Origin: Gracilibacillus caseinilyticus
GTDB taxonomy: Bacteria > Bacillota > Bacilli > Bacillales > Amphibacillaceae
Reading direction: 5' to 3'
DNA length: 64,000 nucleotides
NCBI RefSeq assembly: GCF_022919115.1
Contig: NZ_CP095072.1
Location: 248,001-312,000, forward strand
In this document: piece by piece, positions 40,507 through 49,812 of the stretch
Numbering within the stretch: position 1 is the first letter of the stretch
How the letters are laid out: every line of letters begins with the position of its first letter
Program-made: the position numbers and the translations under genes
The notes under the pieces: model-generated
What the model was told of the DNA's origin: nothing
What the model saw: the letters and a program-made list of their open reading frames with translations, nothing else
Database searches by the model: none

Positions 40507-40540
40507 TAAAAAAGTGTAAGCACTGAACATGCTTACACTT
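40507..40540 (-). terminator. Terminator of bcp
   Basis: AAGTGTAAGCA and TGCTTACACTT pair perfectly; six T follow on the minus strand. Confidence 0.87.
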
Positions 40541-40551
40541 CCTTTTCTACC

Positions 40552-41019
40552 TTATAATTCTTCACGAATATAATTTAACGCTTTTTCCACATGTCCTTTT
40601 ACCTGTACATTGCGGAATTCTTTTCGAAGGACACCTTCTTTATCAATGATGAAAGTCGAACGAACAATTCCCATATATTCATTGCCGAATTTCTTCTTCA
40701 ATTGCCATACGCCAAATTGCTCGGCAACTTCCTTGTCCTCATCGACTAACAATTCAAACGGTAATTCATGTTTATCAATGAATTTCTTGTGACTTTCTTC
40801 AGAATCCGGACTAATACCAAGAATGACTGCGTCTAAGTCTTGGAAGCTTTCGTAATTATCGCGAAAATCGCAAGCTTCTGTCGTACATCCTGGTGTATCG
40901 TCTTTTGGATAGAAATAAAGTACAACATGTTTGCCCTTGTAATCAGACAGGTTTACTTTTTCACCTTTATTATTTGTTAGTGCAAAATTCTCTACTACTT
41001 GTCCTACTTCAACTGTCAT
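40552..41019 (-). CDS. bcp: Thioredoxin-dependent thiol peroxidase (Bcp/YgaF)
   Basis: Peroxiredoxin of 155 residues that reduces hydrogen peroxide and organic peroxides using thioredoxin. The active site region is VVLYFYPKDDTPGCTTEACDFRD, with peroxidatic Cys near 45 and the second Cys five residues on. A thioredoxin fold follows, with the conserved RSTFIIDKEG near 122. It corresponds to B. subtilis ygaF by position. GAGGTG precedes the ATG at 41019; the frame continues upstream without support. Peroxide control by the nearby PerR is not proved: no PerR box is seen here. Confidence 0.93.
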   Translation of the reverse strand: MTVEVGQVVENFALTNNKGEKVNLSDYKGKHVVLYFYPKDDTPGCTTEACDFRDNYESFQDLDAVILGISPDSEESHKKFIDKHELPFELLVDEDKEVAEQFGVWQLKKKFGNEYMGIVRSTFIIDKEGVLRKEFRNVQVKGHVEKALNYIREEL

Positions 41020-41079
41020 GTAAACACCTCCACAATCATTTCTTACTGCTAGCGTATCTGAAAAAAGCGTAACACTCAA

Positions 41080-41493
41080 CTAATACACATCTCTTTTATC
41101 ATTTCCTTGCCAGATCTTCAGAAAAAATGCCGGAGGTAAGATATAACCGATGAGCGATTCAACCAGTGCTAATAACCTTCCCCATCCGATCGGCGTAATA
41201 TCACCGTAACCGACTGTCATTAACGTCACCCCGCTAAAATAGAACGAATGTGCCAGTGTTTCAATTGGTGGTAATTGATGCAGCCTGCCATCATCGAGTA
41301 ACAGTACCCCCTGAAATGATAGGACAAAATATAAACACGCGAACGAACTCAACACGGTAAAATAAACGGCAAGCAACGTATAAAACATTTCATAGGAAAA
41401 ATAACTGCGCTGATGGGCTTTTCCAAATATAAACGCATATAAGCTGCCCATTAATAAAAACACGATCAGCAAAACCGACACTAAACCGATCAT
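41080..41493 (-). CDS. Two-helix potassium channel family protein
   Basis: A 137-residue membrane protein. There are two N-terminal hydrophobic segments, a pore helix and the selectivity filter MTVGYGD near residues 96-102, followed by the inner helix (about 108-128). The TVGYGD filter is diagnostic for K+ selectivity. No RCK/TrkA_N regulatory domain is attached. AGGAGGGGG precedes the ATG. It is close to bcp (stop 61 bp before the bcp start) and may be co-transcribed with it. Confidence 0.87.
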   Translation of the reverse strand: MIGLVSVLLIVFLLMGSLYAFIFGKAHQRSYFSYEMFYTLLAVYFTVLSSFACLYFVLSFQGVLLLDDGRLHQLPPIETLAHSFYFSGVTLMTVGYGDITPIGWGRLLALVESLIGYILPPAFFLKIWQGNDKRDVY

Positions 41494-41560
41494 CGAACTC
41501 CCCCTCCTATTTATTTTTCCCTTTTTTTAGTATACGATGGAAAAATAGGAGTGATGACGA

Positions 41561-42262
41561 ATGCGGCGAATTTATATAGTCGAGGATGATCCGAAGATTT
41601 GCGATATTCTCGCTGACTTTTTACATAAATACGATTATGATGTTACAACCGTTCAAGACTTTGATCGAATTGATCAGGAATTTAAAGATGATGATCCTCA
41701 GCTTGTCTTATTAGATATTAACCTGCCACGGTTTGATGGTTTTTACTGGTGCAGGAAACTTCGTGCGTTGAGTAACTGTCCGATCATCTTCATCTCGGCT
41801 CGAGACAGCGGCATGGATCAGGTAATGGCAATCGAAAATGGCGCCGATGATTACATTACGAAGCCCTTCCAGCTCGAAGTAGTATTGGCCAAAATCAAAA
41901 GTTTGATGCGCCGTGTGTATGGTGAATACCGCAACCAGAAAGAAAATCCAATTATGGACATCAGCGACCTCCAGCTTGATACGTCTTCCTTTGTACTTAC
42001 CTTTCAATCCCGACACGTCCAATTAACAAAAAAGGAATTTCTACTGGCCCAAGCATTACTTTCCAATATCGAAAAAGTGCTGTCGCGCGAATATTTGTTA
42101 GAGCGCCTTTGGGATGATCAGGACTTTGTCGATGATAATACACTTAGTGTCAATATTACGAGGGTGCGGAAGAAGCTAGCGGATATCGGTATTGAAGGTG
42201 CCTTAATCACGATCCGCAGCGCTGGTTATAAATTAGTAAACGTATGGGAGACATTGCAATGA
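41561..42262 (+). CDS. BceR-type response regulator
   Basis: OmpR-family regulator, 233 residues. The receiver domain has EDDPKI, the phospho-acceptor Asp in LVLLDINLPRFDGF near 52 and TKPF near 101. The DNA-binding domain has LTKKEFLLAQALL and TLSVNITRVRKKL. It forms a four-gene set with the adjoining sensor kinase and ABC transporter typical of antimicrobial-peptide sensing and resistance modules (BceRS-BceAB). The stop overlaps the kinase ATG by 4 bp. AGGAG precedes its start. Confidence 0.92.
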   Translation: MRRIYIVEDDPKICDILADFLHKYDYDVTTVQDFDRIDQEFKDDDPQLVLLDINLPRFDGFYWCRKLRALSNCPIIFISARDSGMDQVMAIENGADDYITKPFQLEVVLAKIKSLMRRVYGEYRNQKENPIMDISDLQLDTSSFVLTFQSRHVQLTKKEFLLAQALLSNIEKVLSREYLLERLWDDQDFVDDNTLSVNITRVRKKLADIGIEGALITIRSAGYKLVNVWETLQ

Positions 42263-43263
42263 TCGCCTATATAAAAGATCAAATCGGAGCTATTATCTTT
42301 TTTTATAGTCAAATTGGAATTATCATGGTGATCGCAGAACTCGGCAGCTCTTTATCTGGTGGAGAAATTGGGGCGAGCACATACGGTTATATGCTGTTGA
42401 TTGTGACATTTTTTCAAATCGTCTATCATGTGTACCGCTACTTTAAGTTTCGCGACATTTATCGTTATGCAGTCATCAATGCTTCGGAAACCGCCTGGCT
42501 GCCGGATACACCAGATCAGCTGACCACTCAATTAAAAGAGCATTACGAGAAACAATATGATTATTACAAGCAAGAGCTTGAAAGACTCCATCATGAGAAA
42601 AAGCAGGAAACCTTTTTTATGCAACAATGGATTCATCAAATGAAGACGCCTTTATCGGTGATGCGGTTAACAATCGACAAGGAAGAGCCCCATTTGCCAC
42701 CTGCCATGAAGCAGGATCTCGATGAAGAATTGGACCGGATCAAGCACGGTCTCCAGCTTGCCTTATACCAGTCACGGCTCCAACAGTTTGAACGCGATTT
42801 TCATGTTGAAAAAATCGTGTTAGCCGATCTGGTACGGAGCATCATACAGGAGTACAAGTCTAGTTTTATCCGTCATCGTGTCTATCCAAAGGTTGATATG
42901 GACACGTCACTTACTATCTATTCGGATCAGAAGTGGCTCGGCTTTGTCATCGAACAGATCACGAGTAATGCAATTAAATATTCGCAGCATACCAATGACA
43001 CGGTTCTTTTTCGGGCGAGTATAGAGAATGACGGGATTGTGTTAGCGATTCAGGATCATGGCATCGGGATTGCCAGGCAGGATCTCACACGCGTTTTCGA
43101 TCCTTTTTTTACAGGGAAAAACGGCAGACAAGTCCAGGAATCGACCGGGATGGGATTATATTTGGCGAAACAGATTTGTGACGCTTTAGATCATAAGCTT
43201 CTGGTTCAATCAGAGGTTCAGCAAGGGACTATTCTTTCGGTTGTGTTTGATGTGGAGCAGTAA
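42259..43263 (+). CDS. BceS-type intramembrane-sensing histidine kinase
   Basis: A 334-residue kinase with two N-terminal membrane helices (about 10-28 and 37-60) and almost no loop between them, the hallmark of the BceS group. The H box is FMQQWIHQMKTPLSVMRL near 120-137; N box ITSNAIKYS; G boxes DHGIGI and GMGLYLAKQ. Such kinases do not bind peptide alone but read the activity of their BceAB partner. The ATG overlaps the regulator stop (ATGA). The transporter genes follow after a 360-bp gap with its own promoter region. Confidence 0.92.
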   Translation: MIAYIKDQIGAIIFFYSQIGIIMVIAELGSSLSGGEIGASTYGYMLLIVTFFQIVYHVYRYFKFRDIYRYAVINASETAWLPDTPDQLTTQLKEHYEKQYDYYKQELERLHHEKKQETFFMQQWIHQMKTPLSVMRLTIDKEEPHLPPAMKQDLDEELDRIKHGLQLALYQSRLQQFERDFHVEKIVLADLVRSIIQEYKSSFIRHRVYPKVDMDTSLTIYSDQKWLGFVIEQITSNAIKYSQHTNDTVLFRASIENDGIVLAIQDHGIGIARQDLTRVFDPFFTGKNGRQVQESTGMGLYLAKQICDALDHKLLVQSEVQQGTILSVVFDVEQ

Positions 43264-43330
43264 AGGTGTTTTTAGCATTGGGCACGGATTTGGTCGGTTA
43301 TTTGTGGGTTTTGGCTGGTTGTGAGGGCTA

Positions 43331-43472
43331 TCGGACATTTGGTACTTTGATTCTGGGCTATTGTCTGATTAAACGCTTCTTTCGGACAATTCACGCTTCG
43401 TGACATGAGTTATTGTCCGAGTGAGCACCTCTTTCGGACAGTTCTCACTCCATAACACGCGAATTTGTCCGA
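43331..43472. repeat. Three imperfect tandem repeats of about 52 bp
   Basis: Each unit begins TCGGACA and ends with TTGTCYGA-type sequence (43331-43368, 43382-43420, 43434-43472), so each is a small inverted repeat. The units fill the gap between the BceS-type and BceA-type genes. No reading frame is seen. Confidence 0.6.
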
Positions 43473-43625
43473 GTGAAGCATTCTCTCATACTTCATCCTC
43501 TCCCACCCCTAAAAAATCTTACAAAATTGTAAGATTTCTTTTTTATTTTGAAAGAATAATCAATAGGTCTTTCACCCCAGAATCGATATAATGAAGCTAC
43601 AGCAAAAAAAGAAAGGATGCGTACG

Positions 43626-44402
43626 ATGAATGTATTAGAGGCTAGTAATATATCAAAAGTATACGGCAGTAAGCGTGGAGTTGAGCACAAAGCGATCGAT
43701 AATCTATCACTTGCGATTGAAAAAGGAGAATTTGTCGGCGTGATGGGCCCATCCGGAAGCGGAAAGACGACATTGCTTAATATGCTGTCAACGATTGACC
43801 GGTTGTCGGCCGGAAAACTGACCATCAACGGTGAGGAAATCAACCGCTTAAATAAATCAAAGCTGGCAAAATTCAGACGAAGAGAAATGGGCTTTATTTT
43901 TCAAGATTTTAATTTACTAGATACATTAACAATAGAAGAAAATATCATGCTCCCTCTTACACTGGACGGCTGGAAAGTGAAGGAGATGGAGAAGAAGCTT
44001 GCGGAAGTGGCCAAACAATTGGGGATTGATTCGATTTTGCGTAATCGCAGTTTTGAAGTTTCCGGAGGGCAAATGCAGCGGGCAGCGATTGCGCGAGCGA
44101 TTATTCATGAGCCTGCGATTATTTTTGCCGATGAGCCAACCGGGAATCTTGATTCGAAATCATCGAAGCAAGTGATGAACGCCTTATCCCAGTTGCATCA
44201 GCATAAAGAAGCAACCACTCTGATGGTGACGCACGATCCATATGCCGCAAGCTTCTGCCAGCGTATTCTGTTTATTAAGGATGGCCGCATCTATAATGAA
44301 CTGGTTAAAGGAGATAGTCGGCAAGCCTTTTTCCAGGAAATCTTAAATGTGCAGTCGATGCTAGGGGGAGATACGGATGACCTTCAGACAATTCGCGTTT
44401 AA
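43626..44402 (+). CDS. BceA-type ABC transporter ATP-binding protein
   Basis: A 258-residue ATPase. Walker A GPSGSGKTT is near 41-49, Q-loop FIFQDFNLL near 93, signature FEVSGGQMQRAAIARA near 145-160, Walker B IIFADEPTGNLD, and the H-loop VTHD. It pairs with the BceB-like permease, overlapping it by 26 bp. Together they should remove peptide antibiotics such as bacitracin from their lipid target and signal to the kinase. The ATG at 43626 has AAAGGA eight bases upstream. Confidence 0.92.
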   Translation: MNVLEASNISKVYGSKRGVEHKAIDNLSLAIEKGEFVGVMGPSGSGKTTLLNMLSTIDRLSAGKLTINGEEINRLNKSKLAKFRRREMGFIFQDFNLLDTLTIEENIMLPLTLDGWKVKEMEKKLAEVAKQLGIDSILRNRSFEVSGGQMQRAAIARAIIHEPAIIFADEPTGNLDSKSSKQVMNALSQLHQHKEATTLMVTHDPYAASFCQRILFIKDGRIYNELVKGDSRQAFFQEILNVQSMLGGDTDDLQTIRV

Positions 44403-46284
44403 TAATGTGAAGCGAAACTTCCGTCAGTATCTCAGCTACTTTTTCAGCTGTATGTTTTCGGTGGCTGTCTTCTTCATTTATGCAGTCATTATGTTTCACC
44501 CAGAAATGGAAGGACATACTTTCCGCCAAACGGTCCAGCGTGGCATAACTGCAGTGGAGATCATCATTTTCGTCTTTTCATTTTTGTTCATCCTCTATTC
44601 GACTGGGGCATTTGTTAAATCACGCAAGCATGAGTATGCGATCTTAATGACATTAGGCATCGGCAAAGGGCAACTGAACCGTTTATTAATTTTAGAAAAT
44701 ACGATTATCGGTCTGGTTTCAATCATCGCCGGTCTTCTTGTCGGGACACTGTTTGCCAATATTTTTATCATGGGTTTTTCGAATTTGCTTGATTTAGAGG
44801 AATCGCTTGGGTTCGTGATCGCCTGGAAGGCACTCGCTCTGACAGTTGCTGGTTATTTTGTCATGTTCGAGATCAATTCGATCCTCGTCGTTTGGACATT
44901 AAGATTAAATTCGATTGTCAGTCTTTTTAAAGGAGCTCGCGGTCCGAAAAAGACACCAAAATTCTCTTGGATTCTGTCTATCATCGGTTTGGCATTAGTG
45001 ATCGCCGCTTATTATTTAGCCGCTACCGCCAACTTGATCACAATTTTCGAACGAATGTTTATCATTCTTGCACTGATCGTTCCGGGAACTTATCTGCTGT
45101 ACACTCAGTTCTCGGTATTATTGATCCACCTTTTGAAGAAAAACAAAACACTGTATCTGAAGAAAACGAACCTGTTAACGATTTCTGATCTCGGCTATAA
45201 ATTAAAGGATCATGCTCGTCTCTTATTTTTTGTCACGATATTAAGCGCAGTGGCATTTACAGCGAGTGGTGTGATCTATGGAATATACCAAAGTGCAGAA
45301 ACAGAAGCATCGGCCTATATACCACAGGATGCTTCCTTCCTTAGTAAAGGGGAAGAAAATATTGCCCAGATGGATCAAGAAGTTAAAAAAATAACCGATG
45401 GGCTGAAGCAGGAGGATATTTCTTTTCAAACGCTAATCGTCGATCGGACCCAGGCGCAAACAATGATTGATGGAGAACAAGTCTGGATTGATTTACTTGC
45501 CTATTCCGATTACCGCGCATTAGCAGAACTGCAAGGAGAATCTGTCATACAGTTGGGAAACGATGAAGCCATGCTGCTACAGTATCATTACATGACGGCG
45601 GTCGCTCCATTTAATCAAGATCAGCTCACCATCGAATCGGAAGAGGCAAAGGTGACGTTACAGGCGAGAGCAGCAGCTAAATCAATCCTTAATCCAAACT
45701 TTCAAACGACCTATACGGTTGTCGTACCGGATCGTACGTTTAGTGAGTTTGCAGCTGTTGCACAGCCAAACGAACATTACCGTTACGTGGCGTTATTCAT
45801 CGACAATTGGACAAGTAACGCCGAGATGATAACGGAAAAACTGGCGCTAGCGGACACCGATATTACGGTTACACATTCTACTGCAGATCAGTACTTGATG
45901 TTTAGAGACTCTTTCTCCTATGCCTTATTTTTCGGATTATTCGTCAGTGTCTTATTCTTCTTAGCGGCAGGCTCGATCCTTTACTTTAAGCTGTACCAGG
46001 ATCTTGACAAGGATATCCAGCGGTATCAATCCTTATACCGGATCGGCTTAACCGTCAAAGAGATGAAACAATCAGCAACTCGCCAGATAGGCTATTTATT
46101 TTTCACGCCGTTCGTATTCGCTGTAGTCCATGCCGGCTTTGCCTTTTGGGCGCTGCAAAATATGCTCGAGTCATCGATTCTTTTGCCGAGTATCCTGTTA
46201 ATCTCATGCTATTTGGCGATCTACGTGATTTACTTTTTCTTTGTCAGAGGCCTGTATATTAACAAAATAAAACAAGTGATGTAA
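44377..46284 (+). CDS. BceB-type ABC transporter permease
   Basis: A 635-residue permease with the ten-helix FtsX/BceB layout: helix 1 near 17-39, helices 2-8 between about 55 and 305, and a large extracellular domain of about 200 residues (roughly 305-520), the usual site of peptide sensing, before helices 9 and 10. The start [24 protein letters not shown] is the family N-terminus. It is the last gene of the resistance module. Which peptide is recognised cannot be read from the sequence. Confidence 0.92.
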   Translation: MTFRQFAFNNVKRNFRQYLSYFFSCMFSVAVFFIYAVIMFHPEMEGHTFRQTVQRGITAVEIIIFVFSFLFILYSTGAFVKSRKHEYAILMTLGIGKGQLNRLLILENTIIGLVSIIAGLLVGTLFANIFIMGFSNLLDLEESLGFVIAWKALALTVAGYFVMFEINSILVVWTLRLNSIVSLFKGARGPKKTPKFSWILSIIGLALVIAAYYLAATANLITIFERMFIILALIVPGTYLLYTQFSVLLIHLLKKNKTLYLKKTNLLTISDLGYKLKDHARLLFFVTILSAVAFTASGVIYGIYQSAETEASAYIPQDASFLSKGEENIAQMDQEVKKITDGLKQEDISFQTLIVDRTQAQTMIDGEQVWIDLLAYSDYRALAELQGESVIQLGNDEAMLLQYHYMTAVAPFNQDQLTIESEEAKVTLQARAAAKSILNPNFQTTYTVVVPDRTFSEFAAVAQPNEHYRYVALFIDNWTSNAEMITEKLALADTDITVTHSTADQYLMFRDSFSYALFFGLFVSVLFFLAAGSILYFKLYQDLDKDIQRYQSLYRIGLTVKEMKQSATRQIGYLFFTPFVFAVVHAGFAFWALQNMLESSILLPSILLISCYLAIYVIYFFFVRGLYINKIKQVM

Positions 46285-46352
46285 GCTGTTTTCCCCTCCA
46301 TGTGAGAAAATGCTATAATAGAGAGTGCATTTTCTTACTTGGAGGTTTTTTC

Positions 46353-47644
46353 ATGCAAATTACTCAGTCAGAAGCTTTACATAAAGAAGCACAACAGCAC
46401 ATTGTCGGTGGAGTCAATTCACCATCACGCGCGTATAAAGGCGTAGGCGGCGGTACACCGGTATATATGGAACGAGGTGAAGGCGCGTATTTCTGGGATG
46501 TTGATGGCAATAAGTACATCGATTTTCTCGGCGCTTATGGACCGATCATCACTGGCCATGCTCATCCTCATATTACCGAAGCGATTAAAAAAGCCGCGGA
46601 AAAAGGCGTGCTCTACGGTACACCAACAAAGCTGGAAAATATTTTTGCCCAAAAACTAAAAGCAACCATTCCTTCTATGGAAAAAGTCCGTTTTGTTAAT
46701 TCCGGTACAGAGGCGGTCATGACTACCGTTCGTGTCGCCCGTGCTTATACCAACCGCGAAAAAGTGATCAAATTCGCCGGTTGTTATCATGGCCATTTTG
46801 ACACAGTATTGGTACAGGCAGGTTCTGGCCCATCCACTTTAGGAAATCCTGATTCTGCTGGAGTGACGAAAGCAACTGCGCAGGAAGTAATCACCGTTCC
46901 GTTCAATGATATCGAGGCATTTCAAGTAGCACTTGATCATTGGGGCGATCAGGTTGCCGCCATTCTTGTTGAGCCGATTGTCGGTAACTTCGGTATCGTC
47001 GAGCCTGCGGAAGGATTTTTGCAACAGGTCAATGATCTCGCGCATGACGCTGGCGCACTCGTCATCTATGATGAAGTGATTACCGCTTTCCGTTTTACGT
47101 ACGGCTCCGCTCAAAAAATCGTCGGTGTCGAACCAGACATGACCGCCCTTGGCAAAATTATCGGAGGCGGCCTGCCAATCGGAGCATATGGCGGTAAACA
47201 GGAAATCATGGAAACCGTCGCCCCACTTGGGCCAGCCTATCAAGCCGGCACCATGGCAGGTAACCCTGCATCCATGTCCGCCGGGATTGCGTGTCTCGAG
47301 GTATTAGAAGAAGCTGGGCTCTATGATCGATTAGACCACCTTGGTGCAATGTTGGAAAAAGGAATGCTGGACGCTGCCGAAAAACACGGCATCAAGATTA
47401 CTGTGAACCGTTTAAAGGGGCACTAACGCTCTATTTTGGTTCAGAAACAATCACAAATTATGCCCAGGCAGAAGCATCTGATGGCGAAAAATTTGGACAG
47501 TTCTTCAAATTAATGCTGCAACAAGGTATTAACTTGGCACCATCCAAATATGAAGCATGGTTCCTGACCATTGCTCATACCGAGGATGATATTAAAGAGA
47601 CGATCGCTTGTATTGATAAAGTCTTTGCTGAGATGGCTTCTTAA
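46353..47644 (+). pseudogene. gsaB: Glutamate-1-semialdehyde aminomutase GsaB with a frameshift
   Basis: PLP enzyme converting glutamate-1-semialdehyde to 5-aminolevulinate. The first frame (46353-47426) gives the family signatures [25 protein letters not shown] and the PLP lysine in [16 protein letters not shown], then stops after VNRLKGH. The adjacent frame continues immediately with [18 protein letters not shown] and ends [20 protein letters not shown] at 47644, the expected C-terminus. One base is missing around 47412-47421 in TTTAAAGGGGCAC. This is either a real mutation or a homopolymer sequencing error. It matches B. subtilis gsaB, the second aminomutase beside hemL, so loss could be tolerated. 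RBS GGAGG. Confidence 0.85.
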
Positions 47645-47650
47645 AGATGA

Positions 47651-47684
47651 AAAGGTTCCGATTACGATAATCGGAACCTTTTTT
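47651..47684 (+). terminator. Terminator of gsaB
   Basis: AAAGGTTCCGAT and ATCGGAACCTT pair perfectly, followed by six T. Confidence 0.9.
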
Positions 47685-47801
47685 GGGGTGGGAGTCTTTT
47701 GGGAATTAGGGGTTGAGTGGTGAAATTGGGGGAGCATTTTCAGGTGTAAGGCTTCTTGCAAATTGGCAAACGCCTGAAGTTTGTATATCTTCAGGCGGAA
47801 A

Positions 47802-49170
47802 GGGCTTGTCAAGAAAAGTGTGTAAGTCATTCCAAATACTTTAATACACGATCCTTGAGGTGGTCATGAATTAATAACTGGTTCATCACCATGGCCCATT
47901 GCTGAATATGGCCACCTTCCCATTTATTTTCAAGTTCTTTTGTTCGTAAATATAAGACTTTTAATAGGGCATTCTCGTGTGGGAATGCTCCTTTTTGGGT
48001 AACTTTACGATAGCTGGAGTGAACACTTTCTACGGCATTTGTTGTATACATGATTTTGCGAATCGCACTACCGTAATCAAAAAGCTGTTCCACATGAGAA
48101 AAATGACGTTTCCACACATCAATGGCTCCAGGATAAGAAGACCATTGTTGTTGAAAGGTTTCAAAGGCGCTGCGACAAGCTTTTAGACTAGATGCTCCAT
48201 ATACTTTTCGTAAAGCAGCTGTGAAAGGTTTATAGTCTTTACTTGGTACATATTTAAGTGAATTTCGAATAAGGTGAACGATACAACGTTGGACTGTTAA
48301 TGCCGGGAATATGGCACGAGCACCTTCTTCTAAGCCACTCACGCCATCGATAGATAGAAAGAAAATATCTTCTACCCCTCTTGTTTTAATCTCATCAAAG
48401 ATTTGCATCCATTTATGCTTACTTTCGGTTTCATTAAGCCATAAGCCAAGTATCTCCTTTTTGCCTTCCATGGTGTAGCCTAACATCGTATAAACCGCAT
48501 ATTTCTTCGTTTCATAGTCATTGCGAATAGTGGCATAAAGGCAGTCTACAAAAACAAAAGGATAACACGGTTGTAAGGGTCTGGTTTGCCATTCTTCTAA
48601 TTCTGTTAACACGTGATCCGTAATGTTAGACACCATTTCATGAGACACAGAAAACCCGTAAATATCTTCAATAGTCGAAGAGATATCTCTTTGAGACATA
48701 CCACGGGCGTACATGGAAATTACTTTGTTTTCAATAGCTGAGACATCTCGTTGGCGTTTGGGAATGACTTGTGGTTCGAAGGAGCCGTCACGATCTCTTG
48801 GCACTTCTAGTTCCACTTCTCCAGTTGATGTTTTGACCGTTTTCTTTCCGTATCCATTACGTCGGTTTTCCGTATTTTTTTGGCCCTTTTCATTGGAGGA
48901 GTATCCTAGGTGATGGTCCATTTCGCCTTTTAGCATCGTCTCAAACATTGGTCCGAAAATGTCTTTTAATGCATTTTGCATGTCTTCTACTGTTTCAGGT
49001 TGATACTGTTCGATAATCTTGTTCGCTAAATCTACGGAGTTAGGATCTCTTTTTGGTTTCCCCATTTCAAACACTCCTTTAGCTTTATACTTTTATTCTA
49101 ACAAATAAAAAAACTGTGTGAGTAAGAAACCGTACGCATTTCTTACTTACACAGTTAATATTACACTCCC
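47802..49170 (-). mobile_element. IS256-family insertion sequence (1369 bp)
   Basis: The element is flanked by the 8-bp direct repeat GGCGGAAA (47794-47801 and 49171-49178). Its ends share GGG, TGT and TGTGTAAGT as imperfect inverted repeats of about 26 bp. A strong palindrome lies inside the right end (49108-49157). It has inserted into the 52-bp tandem repeat array. Confidence 0.85.
47827..49065 (-). CDS. IS256-family transposase
   Basis: An intact 412-residue Mutator-type DDE transposase. The N-terminal part has MLKGEMDHHLGYSSNEKG and the HTH near MYARGMSQRDISSTIEDIYG. Catalytic residues lie in VFVDCLYATIR (first Asp), FLSIDGVSGLEEGARAIFP (second Asp) and TTNAVESVHSSYRK (Glu). Alignment-free reading shows no stop or frameshift, so the element may be active. 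The ATG at 49065 follows AGGAG at eight bases; the frame extends to 49074. Confidence 0.95.
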   Translation of the reverse strand: MGKPKRDPNSVDLANKIIEQYQPETVEDMQNALKDIFGPMFETMLKGEMDHHLGYSSNEKGQKNTENRRNGYGKKTVKTSTGEVELEVPRDRDGSFEPQVIPKRQRDVSAIENKVISMYARGMSQRDISSTIEDIYGFSVSHEMVSNITDHVLTELEEWQTRPLQPCYPFVFVDCLYATIRNDYETKKYAVYTMLGYTMEGKKEILGLWLNETESKHKWMQIFDEIKTRGVEDIFFLSIDGVSGLEEGARAIFPALTVQRCIVHLIRNSLKYVPSKDYKPFTAALRKVYGASSLKACRSAFETFQQQWSSYPGAIDVWKRHFSHVEQLFDYGSAIRKIMYTTNAVESVHSSYRKVTQKGAFPHENALLKVLYLRTKELENKWEGGHIQQWAMVMNQLLIHDHLKDRVLKYLE

Positions 49171-49805
49171 GGCGGAAACACCATCTCAAACTGAATTAAC
49201 GCTTGAACTTTCCTCTCCTTAAGGCGAAAGCACCATTCCAAACTCAGCTAACGCTTGAACTTTCCTCTCCTTAAGGCGAAAGCACCACCCCAAACTCAGC
49301 TAACGCTTGAACTTTCCTCTCCTTCAGCTGAAAGCACCATTCCAAACTCAGCTAACGCTTGAACTTTCCTCTCCTTTAGGCGAAAGCACCATTCCAAACT
49401 CAGCTAACGCTTGAACTTTCCTCTCCTTCAGCCGAAAGCACCACCCCAAACTCAGTTAACGCTTGAACTTTCCTCTCCTTTAGCCGAAAGCACCATTCCA
49501 AACTCAGCTAACGCTTGAACTTTCCTCTCCTTAAGGCGAAAGCACCACCCCAAACTCAGCTAACGCTTGAACTTTCCTCTCCTTCAGCTGAAAGCACCAT
49601 TCCAAACTCAGCTAACGCTTGAACTTTCCTCTCCTTTAGCCGAAAGCACCATTCCAAACTCAGCTAACGCTTGAACTTTCCTCTCCTTCAGCCGAAAGCA
49701 CCACCCCAAACTCAGTTAACGCTTGAACTTTCCTCTCCTTTAGCCGAAAGCACCATTCCAAACTGAGCTATAGCCTGAAGCTTCACTTACCATCTCCTCC
49801 AGGCT
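49171..49805. repeat. 52-bp tandem repeat array with a 260-bp higher-order duplication
   Basis: Eleven units of exactly 52 bp start with GCTTGAACTTTCCTCTCC at 49201, 49253 and so on to 49721, with a partial unit on each side. Variants differ mainly at two places: TTAAGGCG/TTCAGCTG/TTTAGGCG/TTCAGCCG, and CATTCC versus CACCCC. Units 2-6 (49253-49512) recur as units 7-11 with one internal difference plus the divergent end. There is no reading frame, since 52 is not a multiple of three, and no unique spacers. A related unit with a perfect CGCCTGAAG/CTTCAGGCG hairpin lies left of the IS256 element at 47770-47797. Confidence 0.92.
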
Positions 49806-49812
49806 CAAAAAG

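Noticed and set aside
47510..47830. 106-codon minus-strand ORF between gsaB and IS256
   Set aside because: It runs antisense through the gsaB C-terminus and the terminator and has no ribosome site.
49171..49805. CRISPR array
   Set aside because: Repeats are contiguous at exactly 52 bp with no unique spacers, and no cas genes are present.
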